64,000 nucleotides of DNA from Pseudogulbenkiania ferrooxidans 2002. GTDB lineage: Bacteria; Pseudomonadota; Gammaproteobacteria; Burkholderiales; Chromobacteriaceae. Location of the stretch: contig NZ_ACIS01000002.1 in NCBI RefSeq assembly GCF_000174355.1, positions 399,487-463,486 of the forward strand. The letters run 5' to 3'. The notes beneath the pieces were generated by a model. It was given only the letters and a program-made list of their open reading frames with translations, was not told the DNA's origin and did no database searches. The translations under genes and the position numbers were made by a program. Below, in pieces: positions 44,565-53,197 of this stretch; the stretch's first letter is position 1; every line of letters starts with the position of its first letter.

Positions 44565-45935
44565 TCACTTGCCGGCATAGAGCGCAACGTCCCGCCCGGC
44601 CGCCTGGCGCTGACGCGCACCGTTGATGCCCTTGGCCAGGATGGCCAGCGCGGTGAGTGCGGCCGGCACCGACAGCGCGCCGAACACCTGCGAGAAGGAC
44701 CAGCCCATGGCCAGCATCTGGGCACCGGCGAAGGCGCTCAGCACCGCGCCCCAGCGGCCGATACCGTGCATCCAGCTGGAGCCGGTGGCCCGTGCCTCGG
44801 TCGGGTAGAAGCTGGCCGACAGCGCATTCATGCCGGTATTGGCACCGTTGAAACAGAAGCCGATCACGAAGGAGAGCAGCACCACCAGGGCGAAGTGACT
44901 CGACACCATGCCCAGCACATAGAGCATTGCGCCGCCGAACAGGTAGGTCAGCGCCAGCAGCTTGTGCGGGTTAGTGCGGTCCATGCACCAGCCGAGGAAC
45001 AGCGAGCCGATCGGGCCGCCCAGCTGGAAGAACGCCGTCACCACGGCGGCGTCGCTGACGCTGTAGCCGGACTCCTTCACCAGGGTCGGCATCCAGCTGC
45101 CCATCAGGTACACCAGGAACAGCGCCGAGAAGTAGCCGAGCCACAGCATCAGGCTGCCGAACTTGTATTGCTTGGACAGCACGATCTTGACCGGGCTCTC
45201 GCTCGAGGTCGCTACCGGGGCGCTCGGCATCGCGAAGGTGGAGTGCTCGTTGGCCACACCCGGAGCGAGCCGGTCGACAATCTTGCGGATGCGCTCGGCC
45301 GGGGCACGTTTGGTGACCAGGAAGCGCACCGATTCCGGCAGTTTGAAGAACAGGATCGGCGCCACGATCAGCGGCAGCACGCCGCCCAGCACCAGCACGC
45401 TGGCCCAGCCGAAGTTGGGAATCATCCAGGCCGCCAGAAAGCCGCCGCCGGCCGCGCCGACGGTGAAGCCGCAGAACACCACCGTCACCAGGAAGGAACG
45501 GCTGCGGTCCGGGGCGTACTCCGACACCAGCGTGCCGACGTTCGGCATCGCCGCGCCCAGGCCCAGGCCGGTCAGGAAGCGGAACATGATCAGGTGCGTG
45601 ATGTCGGTGGACGCCGCCGTCGCCAGCGTCCAGACGCCGAAGAAGAACACGCTGCACACCAGCACTACCTTGCGGCCGAAACGGTCCGCCAGCGGGCCAG
45701 CGACCAGGGCGCCGATGGCAAGGCCGGCCAGGGCGGCGCTGAGCACCGGCCCCAGCATCTGGTTGGTCACCCCCCATTCCTGCTTCAGTTGGGGCGCGAT
45801 GAAGCCCATGATCGCGACGTCGAAACCATCGAGCGCGATGATGCAAAAGCCGAGCAACACCACCAGTTTCTGGCACAGCCCAATGGCACGGTCATTGATC
45901 AACGCGCGAACGTCGATAGCAGTGGATACAGTCAC
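44565..45935 (-). CDS. Aromatic acid:H+ symporter (AAHS family, PcaK/quinate-type)
   Basis: 456 residues, twelve helices. AAHS marks: LDGFDVAIMGFIAPQLKQEWG in helix 1 with the DGxD motif, GPLADRFGRKVVL between helices 2 and 3, and RFLTGLGLGAAMPNVGTLVSEYAP. PcaK-type members import 4-hydroxybenzoate or protocatechuate; relatives import quinate or shikimate. It is 77 bp downstream of the second shikimate dehydrogenase gene behind a PcaR-type promoter, so quinate, shikimate or a hydroxybenzoate is likely. Confidence 0.93.
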   Translation of the reverse strand: MTVSTAIDVRALINDRAIGLCQKLVVLLGFCIIALDGFDVAIMGFIAPQLKQEWGVTNQMLGPVLSAALAGLAIGALVAGPLADRFGRKVVLVCSVFFFGVWTLATAASTDITHLIMFRFLTGLGLGAAMPNVGTLVSEYAPDRSRSFLVTVVFCGFTVGAAGGGFLAAWMIPNFGWASVLVLGGVLPLIVAPILFFKLPESVRFLVTKRAPAERIRKIVDRLAPGVANEHSTFAMPSAPVATSSESPVKIVLSKQYKFGSLMLWLGYFSALFLVYLMGSWMPTLVKESGYSVSDAAVVTAFFQLGGPIGSLFLGWCMDRTNPHKLLALTYLFGGAMLYVLGMVSSHFALVVLLSFVIGFCFNGANTGMNALSASFYPTEARATGSSWMHGIGRWGAVLSAFAGAQMLAMGWSFSQVFGALSVPAALTALAILAKGINGARQRQAAGRDVALYAGK

Positions 45936-46012
45936 GGTTTATCTCCTCCATTACATCAAAAGTGACGCAAGCGGGGCTTGCGCGACGGGCTCTCCCTGTC
46001 TTTGTGCGTCCG

Positions 46013-46891
46013 TCAGGACGCCTGCAGGGTGTCGAGCAATTCTTTGGGGTAAATCATGTCCCTGAGCGCGGAGGCATCGTTCTCGATGCCGGCCGCCGCG
46101 GTCTCCAGGCCGAAAAAGCGCAGGTACAGCGGCGCCTGCTGGATCAGCATCTCGAAGCCGGGCTCGGCCTTGAGCGCGCGGGCGCGTGCCGAGCGCAGCA
46201 GCGGCGTCGGCTGATTCTTCATCAGCACGTCGAACACCGCGGCGCCGGCATCGAGCCGCGCCACGTCGAACGGCGCCGGGTCGCCCTGCTTCATGCCCAG
46301 CGGCGAGGCGTTGACGACGAGATCGTAGCCGGCCGGGTCGTTGCTGGCGGCGGCACGGGTCTCGACCGGGAAGGCCTCGGCGATGCGCGCCGCCAGCTGC
46401 GCGGCCTTGTCGCCGGCTGGATCGAAGACGGCGATCTCGGCGCTGCCGCACGCCGCCAGCGCGGCGGCAATCGCCGAGGCGGCACCGCCGGCACCGATCA
46501 GCAGCACACGCTTGCCGGCGTAGGGAATGTGGGCGCGCTCCAGTGCCTTGACGAAGCCCAGGCCGTCGAACAGGTCGCCTTCGAGCGCGCCGTCCGGAGC
46601 GCGGCGTACCGCGTTGACCGCCCCAGCCACCTGCGCCAGCAGGGAGCAGCGGTCGGCCACCGTCAGCGCCGCCGGCTTGTGCGGAATCGACAGGAACACG
46701 CCGTCCACATTGGGCGCCTTGAACAGCGCCCTGAGCGTGGCATCGAAGTCTTCCGGCTTGACGTTCAGCGGCACCACCACGGCGTCGATGCCGTACAGAC
46801 GGAATACCAGGTTGAACAGTTCAGGCGCGCGGACCTGGTCGATCGGATCGGCGATCACGAAATACACGCGGGTGGAACCGGTGATCTTCAT
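46013..46891 (-). CDS. Second shikimate/quinate dehydrogenase (AroE family)
   Basis: 292 residues from ATG 46891 (MKITGSTRVYFVIADP); the longer frame to 47173 is Arg-rich leader sequence. The catalytic Lys is in LSIPHKPAAL, the Asp in LEGDLFDGLGF, and the NAD(P) loop is VLLIGAGGAASAIAAAL, followed by AVFDPAGDK (acidic, NAD-like). It is a paralogue of 13444-14277 and is organised with the AAHS transporter, so it probably oxidises the imported hydroaromatic acid. Confidence 0.9.
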   Translation of the reverse strand: MKITGSTRVYFVIADPIDQVRAPELFNLVFRLYGIDAVVVPLNVKPEDFDATLRALFKAPNVDGVFLSIPHKPAALTVADRCSLLAQVAGAVNAVRRAPDGALEGDLFDGLGFVKALERAHIPYAGKRVLLIGAGGAASAIAAALAACGSAEIAVFDPAGDKAAQLAARIAEAFPVETRAAASNDPAGYDLVVNASPLGMKQGDPAPFDVARLDAGAAVFDVLMKNQPTPLLRSARARALKAEPGFEMLIQQAPLYLRFFGLETAAAGIENDASALRDMIYPKELLDTLQAS

Positions 46892-47181
46892 CAGACTCTT
46901 CCTAACTGGCTTTTCCGTCCCCGGGGCATGGATGGCCTGCCGGGAGCGAGGCGGCGATCGGCTCATGATCGCCAGGGCGGTGGATCCGGCCGGCAACGGC
47001 CGTCTGCGATGGGGTCGCGTTAGCGCGATGTGCTCGTTCGAAAAGCGTGACGGAGAGCGGGAAGTCGATTGGAAGGGGATGCGATCGGACCGGCCAGCAA
47101 GACGCTCGCGTGAGCGGGCTGACGGGTGGAAACGAGGGACGGGGCCACGGCGTTGATCATGATCATCCTCCAAATCGTAAT
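46892..47181 (-). other. Long untranslated leader of the dehydrogenase-transporter unit
   Basis: About 290 bp lie between the operator region and ATG 46891. An open frame runs through it but is Arg/Ser-rich with no family likeness. From the predicted promoter the leader would be ~320 nt. Confidence 0.5.
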
Positions 47182-47281
47182 GGGCGATTAACGCCCTTAT
47201 GTTCTTATATCGAACTACAATGTAGGTCGGCCATTACACGCCGTCAACACCGATTATCGAATTATCGTTCGACTATCGAAC
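47182..47281 (-). promoter_or_regulatory. Promoter with two PcaR-type operator pairs (dehydrogenase-transporter operon)
   Basis: Minus-strand promoter TTGACG (47242-47247), 17-bp spacer, TACATT (47219-47224). Upstream and touching the -35 is one pair: 47248-47262 (core CGATTATCGAA) and 47267-47281 (GTTCGACTATCGAAC, arms GTTCGA/TCGAAC inverted). Just downstream of the -10 is a second pair: 47182-47196 (GGGCGATTAACGCCC) and 47201-47215 (GTTCTTATATCGAAC). Starts within each pair are 19 bp apart, and the pairs are 66 bp apart. Confidence 0.8.
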
Positions 47282-47392
47282 ACAATAAAACTAACCGTGT
47301 TGACCGGCCCGGACTCCACCCGGCTTCGGCCAACCTTGGCCAAGAAAAAGACCCGCACCGGAGGGGGCGGGCCTGGCGAGAACGGCAAACGC

Positions 47393-48478
47393 TCAGAAGT
47401 TCTTCCACATGCCGATGGCGATGGAGTGCTGCTTCGACATGACCGCGCCCGCCCCCGGCTGCACGGCGTTCGAACCCAGCACGTAGCCGGCGTTGTCATC
47501 GTTGTGCATCAGGGTGTACAGCGCGTACACCTGGGTGGTCTTGCTCAGGATGCGGTTGTAGGCGATCGAGCCCATGCGCGCGCCGCTGTCGGCCACCCCG
47601 GCCGCCCCGGTCCACGACGCCGCCTTGCCGAACTGGGCCGAGAACACGTTGAGGCCGGCGGTGTAGCTGGCCATCGCGCCGTAGTAGTTGCGGCTGCGGT
47701 CGTTGCCGCTGTTGTTGATGTTTTCCAGCTTGATGTGCTCGTACAAGCCGCCGAGGTAGAAGTCGCCGAAGACATAGCCCGCGGCCAGCATGTGGGCGGT
47801 GCCGTCCTCGTAGAAGTTGGATGACAGGCCCTGCATGTCGCGGTTGTTCTGGAAGCCGTAGCCGACGCGCAGCGGGCCGTCGTCGTACAGCACGTTGGCC
47901 GAAACCACCGATGCCCCGTTCGACTTGGCTTCCTTGCCATTGGTGGCGTCCGTGGTCAGCGAATACTGGATGCGCGAGCTGAAGCCCTTGTACTTGGGGG
48001 TCTGGTAACTGATCGAGTTGCCCAGGCGCGTATCGAAGCCGCCGGTCTTGAGATCACCGCCGTTGGCCCACATCGCGGCATCGTTGGAAATACCGGTGCC
48101 CTGCTGGAAGTTGTTGCCGGCGATGTAATGCAGATCGTCGTAAGGCACCAGGAAGTTGCCGGCCTTCAGGGTACCGAAGGTGGCGTCGCTCAAGCCCAGG
48201 AAGCTCTCGCGCGAGGCCCAGGTGCCGCCGCCGGCATCGACAGACACCCCCGACTCCACCTGCCAGATCGCTTTCAGGCCGTTCCCCAGATCCTCACTGC
48301 CCTTGAAGCCGATGCGCGAGGCGTCGTTCTGCACCTTGGACAGCGACGGCGTCTCGGTCGTACCAGCCTTGGTGCTTTCCAGGTCCATGTGGATACGGCC
48401 GTAGAGCGTGACGTCGGCGTAGGCAAACGAGGTCATGCCCAGTGCCAGAGCGGCGATCAGGTTTTTCTTCTGCTTCAT
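47393..48478 (-). CDS. Gram-negative general porin (outer membrane)
   Basis: 361 residues from ATG 48478 (MKQKKNLIAALALGMTSFAYA), a signal peptide, then the betaproteobacterial porin start DVTLYGRIHMDLE. Alternating strand patterns run through to a final Phe (IAIGMWKNF), the BAM recognition end. A trimeric outer-membrane channel is expected. The PcaR-type promoter upstream suggests it is induced for uptake of quinate, shikimate or hydroxybenzoates, together with the AAHS permease. Confidence 0.95.
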   Translation of the reverse strand: MKQKKNLIAALALGMTSFAYADVTLYGRIHMDLESTKAGTTETPSLSKVQNDASRIGFKGSEDLGNGLKAIWQVESGVSVDAGGGTWASRESFLGLSDATFGTLKAGNFLVPYDDLHYIAGNNFQQGTGISNDAAMWANGGDLKTGGFDTRLGNSISYQTPKYKGFSSRIQYSLTTDATNGKEAKSNGASVVSANVLYDDGPLRVGYGFQNNRDMQGLSSNFYEDGTAHMLAAGYVFGDFYLGGLYEHIKLENINNSGNDRSRNYYGAMASYTAGLNVFSAQFGKAASWTGAAGVADSGARMGSIAYNRILSKTTQVYALYTLMHNDDNAGYVLGSNAVQPGAGAVMSKQHSIAIGMWKNF

Positions 48479-48790
48479 GAATCTTTCTCCTAGATGGACA
48501 CAGCTTTTTTGGTGTGGGGGCAGCCTCGAACACGTCACCCGCCATTCCAGCGCGCGGCCGATCCATCGGGATCGGGCATCGGGGACGGGGAACAAATTCG
48601 AAACCGCCGGCGGCCAGGCAAAACCCGGCCGCCTTTGACAGGAACGCCGATCGTTGGCGGTCCGATCAAATCGGGTGCAACACGGAAACGCGCGACGCCA
48701 TGAAAACGCGGCGCACGCCCGCGGCCGGGTCGAACGTCAGGGAGGGGAAAGCTGGTGATGGGCCATGACTGTCTCTCCTAAGTCTGTTTT
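48479..48790 (-). other. Long untranslated leader of the porin gene
   Basis: About 310 bp separate the operator region from the porin start. No gene is seen. The predicted transcript would have a ~340-nt leader, comparable with that of the dehydrogenase-transporter operon. Confidence 0.5.
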
Positions 48791-48903
48791 GTGCGTTTAT
48801 CGCACATCTATTTGTTTATCGAACAAACTGTAGCCAGCCGCCCTCAGCACGGTCAATACCGATAATCGAAATATTGTGCGATAGGCGAATAATCAACTAT
48901 CCT
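48791..48903. promoter_or_regulatory. Divergent porin / IclR-regulator promoter with two operator pairs
   Basis: Porin side (minus): TTGACC (48851-48856), 18 bp, TACAGT (48827-48832). Pairs: 48791-48805 (GTGCGTTTATCGCAC) with 48810-48824 (ATTTGTTTATCGAAC), and 48857-48871 (core CCGATAATCGAA) with 48876-48890 (GTGCGATAGGCGAAT), each 19 bp apart and the pairs 66 bp apart. The distal pair touches the porin -35. Plus side: TTGTGC (48875-48880), 17 bp, TATCCT (48898-48903) could drive the regulator, with its -35 inside the operator, giving autoregulation. Confidence 0.8.
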
Positions 48904-49095
48904 GACGGTGCCGGTGAATGCGAGGCGATGCGGAAGGAGCAGGCCGACAGCCTGCATTCACGGAGACATGCGCTCCGCCACAGGGCGGAGAGTGAACGAT
49001 TGAACGAGGCGAAGGCGGCATGGACGCTTTAACGGAAATGGCACACGCTCATCTGCGTCGTTGGCCAGCCGCCCCGCCATGACAAGAGACGGCCC

Positions 49096-49962
49096 ATGTA
49101 CAACACTGAAGACCGCCCCGCAGAGGACCTGGAAGAGCTGTCCGGTCCCGACGAGAGCAGCGAAGACACCCCTCAGACCGCCGCGGATGACATCGCCTCG
49201 CAGAGTGGCGATCCCAACTTCATGACCTCGCTCGCACGCGGCCTGACCGTGATCCAGGCGTTCTCGCAACAGCGCCGCCTGATGTCGATCTCGCAGATCA
49301 GCCAAAAGACCGGCATCCCGCGCGCCGCCGTGCGCCGCTGCCTGTACACGCTGAACAAGCTCGGCTTCGTCAGCGCCGAGGACGGCCGCAACTTCGCGCT
49401 GCGCCCGCGCATCCTGTCGCTGGGCCACGCCTACCTGGCCTCCACCCCGCTGGCCAAGGCGGCCCAGCCGGTGCTGCGTCACATCAGCAACACGCTCAAT
49501 GAATCGAGCTCGATCGCCATCCTTGACGGCGACGACATCCTCTACATCGCGCGTGCCTCGACCTCGCGCATCATGACCATCGACCTCGACATCGGCAGCC
49601 GGCTGCCCGCCGCCTACACCTCGATGGGGCGCGTCCTGCTGGCCAGCCTGCCCGCCGAAGAGCGCGAGGCCCACCTGGCCCGCGCCAAGCTGATCAAGTA
49701 CACCTCGCACACCCTGATCACCGTGGACGATCTGCGCGCCGAACTGGAAAAGGTACGCGCGCAAGGCTACGCCATCGTCGATCAGGAACTGGAAATCGGG
49801 CTGCGCTCGATCGCGGTGCCGATCGCGGCATCGGACGGCAAGGTGGTGGCGGCGATGAACATCGGCGTGCAGGCCGGGCGCGTCTCGCTGAGCGACCTGG
49901 AAACCCGCATCCTGCCGGTGCTGCGCGCCGGTTCCAACGAGCTGTCGCTGCTGCTGCCCTGA
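49096..49962 (+). CDS. pcaR: IclR-family regulator, PcaR/PcaU/PobR type
   Basis: 288 residues. A ~38-residue acidic N-terminal tail precedes the winged helix (about 42-100: SLARGLTVIQAFSQQRRLMSISQISQKTGIPRAAVRRCLYTL, given as SLARGLTVIQAFSQ and ISQKTGIPRAAVRRCLYTL). The effector domain follows (SSIAILDGDDILYIARAS, TSMGRVLLASLP, YAIVDQELEIGLRSIAVPI). These phrases are those of the PcaR/PobR subgroup, which respond to beta-ketoadipate, protocatechuate or 4-hydroxybenzoate. The operators upstream match the P. putida PcaR site in length and core. It probably controls all units with the 19-bp-spaced pairs, including pcaI and quiC about 38 kb away. Confidence 0.9.
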   Translation: MYNTEDRPAEDLEELSGPDESSEDTPQTAADDIASQSGDPNFMTSLARGLTVIQAFSQQRRLMSISQISQKTGIPRAAVRRCLYTLNKLGFVSAEDGRNFALRPRILSLGHAYLASTPLAKAAQPVLRHISNTLNESSSIAILDGDDILYIARASTSRIMTIDLDIGSRLPAAYTSMGRVLLASLPAEEREAHLARAKLIKYTSHTLITVDDLRAELEKVRAQGYAIVDQELEIGLRSIAVPIAASDGKVVAAMNIGVQAGRVSLSDLETRILPVLRAGSNELSLLLP

Positions 49963-50269
49963 GAGCCACTACAAAGTCCCTCTTCTTCCCTGTCGAATGA
50001 GAGGAACTTTGGAAATGCGGAAAAGCGACCCAAGTGACATCAGCCGTGGACAAGAAGCCATCAGGCCACGGCTGAAAAGCGCACGCGCGAAGACAAGTCC
50101 TCGATGAGTGGATTTATGCGAAGTGTTTTGCGCCGAGCTGTATCTGCTCCGGAGCGGCTGCCAATGCCGCATGCTTCCCGAGGCATTTCCCCAAGTGGCG
50201 CACGGTACATTCGCACTTCGCCATCCGGAGGGAGTCGCGCAACGGCGACCGTCGGCTGGAGCGGGCCCT

Positions 50270-50520
50270 TAAAAAATCAGGTTGGCGAGACCCGCGTGAA
50301 GAGGCCCGCGAGAAACTGGGGCGCGACATCTGCAGCGCGCTCTTGATCGTGGATGCGCAAGGTGATGTCCAAACGCTGGATCATCGAACGCAGCTTCGGT
50401 TGGCTGGAAAAGAACAGGCGGTTATGGAAGAACTGCAGGCGGCGGCTCGACACCAGCCTGCAATCGTCCAGCTTGCCTTCTTGTGCCTCATGCTCAAAAG
50501 ACGTTGAACAGATTCTTAAG
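50270..50520 (+). pseudogene. IS5-type transposase remnant with internal deletion and frameshift
   Basis: One frame reads DPREEAREKLGRDICSALLIVDAQ, the stretch before the first catalytic Asp of an IS5-group transposase (usual continuation SVKNTD). At ~50348 it jumps to the C-terminal part in another frame: KRWIIERSFGWLEKNRRLWKNC. A frameshift near 50460 then moves the end (VQLAFLCLMLKRR, stop) to a further frame. The right end ...TGAACAGATTCT (50505-50516) reads inward as AGAATCTGTTCA, the same as the MITE ends. The segment 49963-50270 shows only degenerate sequence and begins with GAGAGCCACTACAAA. Confidence 0.75.
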
Positions 50521-50521
50521 C

Positions 50522-51046
50522 CTAATGAGGTGGCCTGAGCGAACGCACCACCGCCGTGACCACGCCCCACACGTCGAAGCCGGCCTCCGGGTTGGCGCGC
50601 AGCGCCGGATAATCGGGATGATCCGGCACCAGCCAGGGACCGTCGGCGCGCAGCTCCAGCCGCTTTACCGTGAGTTCCCCCGCCACCACCGCGATCACCA
50701 CGTCGCGGTGGCGCGGCCGCAGCAGGCGGTCGACCACCAGCATGTCGCCGTCGAAGATGCCGGCGCCGCTCATCGATTCACCGGACACCCTGACAAAGAA
50801 GGTCGATTCGGGGTGGCGAATCAGGTAGTCGTTGAGATTGAGTGAGGCTTCCAGGTAGTCATCGGCCGGGGATGGAAAGCCCGCCGGCACACGGGAAGCA
50901 TAGAGCGGTAGCTCGGTCTCGGAGAGCACCTCCGCCGCCCGGAACGCCTGGCGCGGAAAGCGCGCGATCAAGGCATCCAACGCCTCGCGCCCAGGCGGCG
51001 CGACCGGGATGCCATCAGAGGAGTCGGAGGAGAATGGTTCGGCCAT
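50522..51046 (-). CDS. umuD: UmuD-like S24 peptidase, without UmuC partner
   Basis: 174 residues. The autocleavage site is the Ala-Gly in VPAGFPSPADDYLE, matching the Cys-Gly context of E. coli UmuD (CGFPSPAADY). Catalytic Ser is in VSGESMSGAGIFDGD and Lys in GELTVKRLEL. The ~55 residues before the cleavage site are longer than in E. coli. UmuD' forms the accessory subunit of DNA polymerase V. umuC, normally next, is absent: the gene is followed directly by the IS5 remnant. It starts 3 bp after selD and is probably expressed with it. Confidence 0.9.
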   Translation of the reverse strand: MAEPFSSDSSDGIPVAPPGREALDALIARFPRQAFRAAEVLSETELPLYASRVPAGFPSPADDYLEASLNLNDYLIRHPESTFFVRVSGESMSGAGIFDGDMLVVDRLLRPRHRDVVIAVVAGELTVKRLELRADGPWLVPDHPDYPALRANPEAGFDVWGVVTAVVRSLRPPH

Positions 51047-51049
51047 GAC

Positions 51050-52090
51050 TCAGCGCACGCTGATCCGCGGTTCGCCCTGATGCAGCGAGCCGATCACCGC
51101 GGCGTAGCCGAAGCCGCTCTCCTGGAAGCGCGCCAGCACCGCCTCGGCCTGCTCCGGCGCCACCGCCACCAGCAGCCCGCCGCTAGTCTGGGGGTCCGCC
51201 AGCAGGCGGCGCTGCCACTCCGGCACCGCGTCGGCGAAACGGACATGGGCGCCGAAACTTGCCCAATTGCGCTCGATGGCGCCAGGGCCGTAGCCCTGTT
51301 CCGCCAGCGGGCGCGCCTCGGCGATCACCGGCACCGCCGCCATCTCGACCTCGGCCGTCAACCCCGAGCCCTTGCAGATTTCCAGCAGATGCCCCAGCAG
51401 GCCGAAGCCGGTGACGTCGGTCAGCGCGTGCACCCCGGACAGTGGCGCGAGCTCGGCGCCGACGGTATTGAGCTGGGTGGTGGAGCCGATCAGTGCGGCG
51501 TAGCCAGCGTCGTCCAGCACGCCCTTCTTCATCGCCTGCGCCAGCACGCCCACGCCCAGGCCCTTGCCGAGGATCAGCACGTCGCCGTCGCGCGCGTCGC
51601 AGTTGCGCTTGAGCTGGTCCGGGTGCACCACGCCCAGCGCCACCAAGCCGTAGATCGGCTCGGGGGCGTCGATGGAGTGGCCGCCGGCGAGCGGAATGCC
51701 GGCCTCGCGGCACACCGATTCGCCACCGTCGAGGATGTCGCGGATGGTCTCCAGCGGCAGGGTGTTGACCGGCATACCGACGATGGCCAGCGCCATGATC
51801 GGCGTGGCGCCCATGGCGTAGATGTCGGACAGCGCGTTGGTGGCGGCGATGCGGCCGAAGTCGCGCGCATCGTCGACGATGGGCATGAAGAAGTCGGTGG
51901 TGGCGACGATGGCCTGGCTGTCGTTGAGCTTGTACACCGCCGCGTCGTCGCTGGTTTCAGCGCCCACCAGCAGGTTGGGAAACGGCATTTTCTCCTTGGC
52001 GCCAGACAGGATGGATTCCAGCACCGACGGGGCAATTTTGCAGCCGCAGCCGCCGCCATGAGACAATTGGGTCAATCGAATTTCAGCCAT
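51050..52090 (-). CDS. selD: Selenide, water dikinase (selenophosphate synthetase)
   Basis: 346 residues. N-terminal catalytic motif SHGGGCGCKIAP with Cys15 (the non-selenocysteine form) and Lys18. AIRS-type ATP-binding folds follow (DFFMPIVDDARDFGRIAATNALSDIYAMGA, read as DDARDFGRIAATNALSDIYA). It makes selenophosphate from selenide and ATP. The divergent mnmH, whose start is only 18 bp away, uses selenophosphate to make 2-selenouridine in tRNA, so the pair works together. Confidence 0.97.
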   Translation of the reverse strand: MAEIRLTQLSHGGGCGCKIAPSVLESILSGAKEKMPFPNLLVGAETSDDAAVYKLNDSQAIVATTDFFMPIVDDARDFGRIAATNALSDIYAMGATPIMALAIVGMPVNTLPLETIRDILDGGESVCREAGIPLAGGHSIDAPEPIYGLVALGVVHPDQLKRNCDARDGDVLILGKGLGVGVLAQAMKKGVLDDAGYAALIGSTTQLNTVGAELAPLSGVHALTDVTGFGLLGHLLEICKGSGLTAEVEMAAVPVIAEARPLAEQGYGPGAIERNWASFGAHVRFADAVPEWQRRLLADPQTSGGLLVAVAPEQAEAVLARFQESGFGYAAVIGSLHQGEPRISVR

Positions 52091-52108
52091 CGGTTCTCAC
52101 CACATACC

Positions 52109-53149
52109 ATGTATTTCAAGGTCGCGAACGTATCACAGCTCACCGGGTTTGACGAGATCATCGACGTGCGCACCCCGGCGGAATTCGCCGAGGACCACAT
52201 CCCCGGCGCCATCAACTGCCCCGTGCTCGACGACGAGGAGCGTATCCGCGTCGGCACGCTGTACAAGCAGGTCTCGCCGTTCGCCGCGCGCAAGGTCGGC
52301 GCCGCGCTGGTGGCGAAGAACATCGCCCGCCACATCGAAGAACGCTTCCACGACCGCCCCAAGTCGTGGAAACCGCTGATCTACTGCTGGCGCGGCGGTC
52401 AGCGCTCCGGGGCGATGGCCATCGTGCTCGCCCAAGTGGGCTGGAACGCCCACCAACTGGAGGGCGGCTACAAGGCCTACCGGCGCCAGGTGCTGGAGGA
52501 ACTGGCCGAGCGGCCGGCGGCATTCAACTTCCGCGTGCTGTGCGGCCCGACCGGCTCGGGCAAGAGCCGTCTGCTGGAGGCGCTGGCGGCGGCCGGCCAC
52601 CAGGTGCTCGACCTGGAGCGGCTGGCCTGCCATCGCGGCTCGGTGCTCGGCCTGCTGCCGCGCCAGCCCCAGCCGACGCAGAAAGGCTTCGACAGCCAGT
52701 TGGCGCTGCAGTTGCGCCAGCTCGATCCGGAACGCCCGGTCTACATCGAGGCGGAGAGCAAGAGGATCGGCCAGATCGCCCTGCCCGACGCGCTGTTCAA
52801 GGCCATGCACCAGGGCGAGTGCCTGCGCCTCGAGGTACCGCTCGCCGAGCGCGTGCGCTTCCTGCTGGAAGATTACGACTTCTACGTCGCCGAGCCGGAG
52901 CGCCTGCTGGAGCAGCTGAACTTCCTGAAGAACCTGCACTCGCGCGCCCAGATGGACAGCTGGGCCGAGCTGGTGCGCGGGGGCCGCTTCGAGCAACTGG
53001 TCCAGGAACTGCTGGAGCAGCACTACGACCCGCTCTACCACCGCTCGCAGGGCAATCATTACCAGCGCCTCGACCAGGCCCTCGACATCCGGCTGCCGAA
53101 CCTGTCGCCGGTCGTGCTGGCGACGACCGCCCAGGCCCTGCCCCACTGA
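52109..53149 (+). CDS. mnmH: tRNA 2-selenouridine synthase
   Basis: 346 residues from ATG 52109; an in-frame extension back to 51080 is antisense to selD and rejected. N-terminal rhodanese domain with catalytic Cys93 (LIYCWRGGQRSG); then a P-loop (RVLCGPTGSGKSRLLEAL). MnmH (SelU, YbbB) replaces the sulfur of 2-thiouridine at tRNA position 34 by selenium through a geranylated intermediate. Followed 48 bp on by mnmC, which acts on the same nucleotide. Confidence 0.97.
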   Translation: MYFKVANVSQLTGFDEIIDVRTPAEFAEDHIPGAINCPVLDDEERIRVGTLYKQVSPFAARKVGAALVAKNIARHIEERFHDRPKSWKPLIYCWRGGQRSGAMAIVLAQVGWNAHQLEGGYKAYRRQVLEELAERPAAFNFRVLCGPTGSGKSRLLEALAAAGHQVLDLERLACHRGSVLGLLPRQPQPTQKGFDSQLALQLRQLDPERPVYIEAESKRIGQIALPDALFKAMHQGECLRLEVPLAERVRFLLEDYDFYVAEPERLLEQLNFLKNLHSRAQMDSWAELVRGGRFEQLVQELLEQHYDPLYHRSQGNHYQRLDQALDIRLPNLSPVVLATTAQALPH

Positions 53150-53197
53150 GCTGCTCTTCGGCCAACCTTGAACGCCTGACCCGTACTGAAGAACCGG

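Noticed and set aside
51050..52090. Selenocysteine codon in selD
   Set aside because: The catalytic position is an ordinary Cys (GGGCGCK) and no in-frame TGA is needed.
51080..52108. N-terminal extension of the mnmH frame
   Set aside because: Antisense to selD and His/Arg-rich; MnmH homologues start at MYFKVANV-like sequence (ATG 52109).
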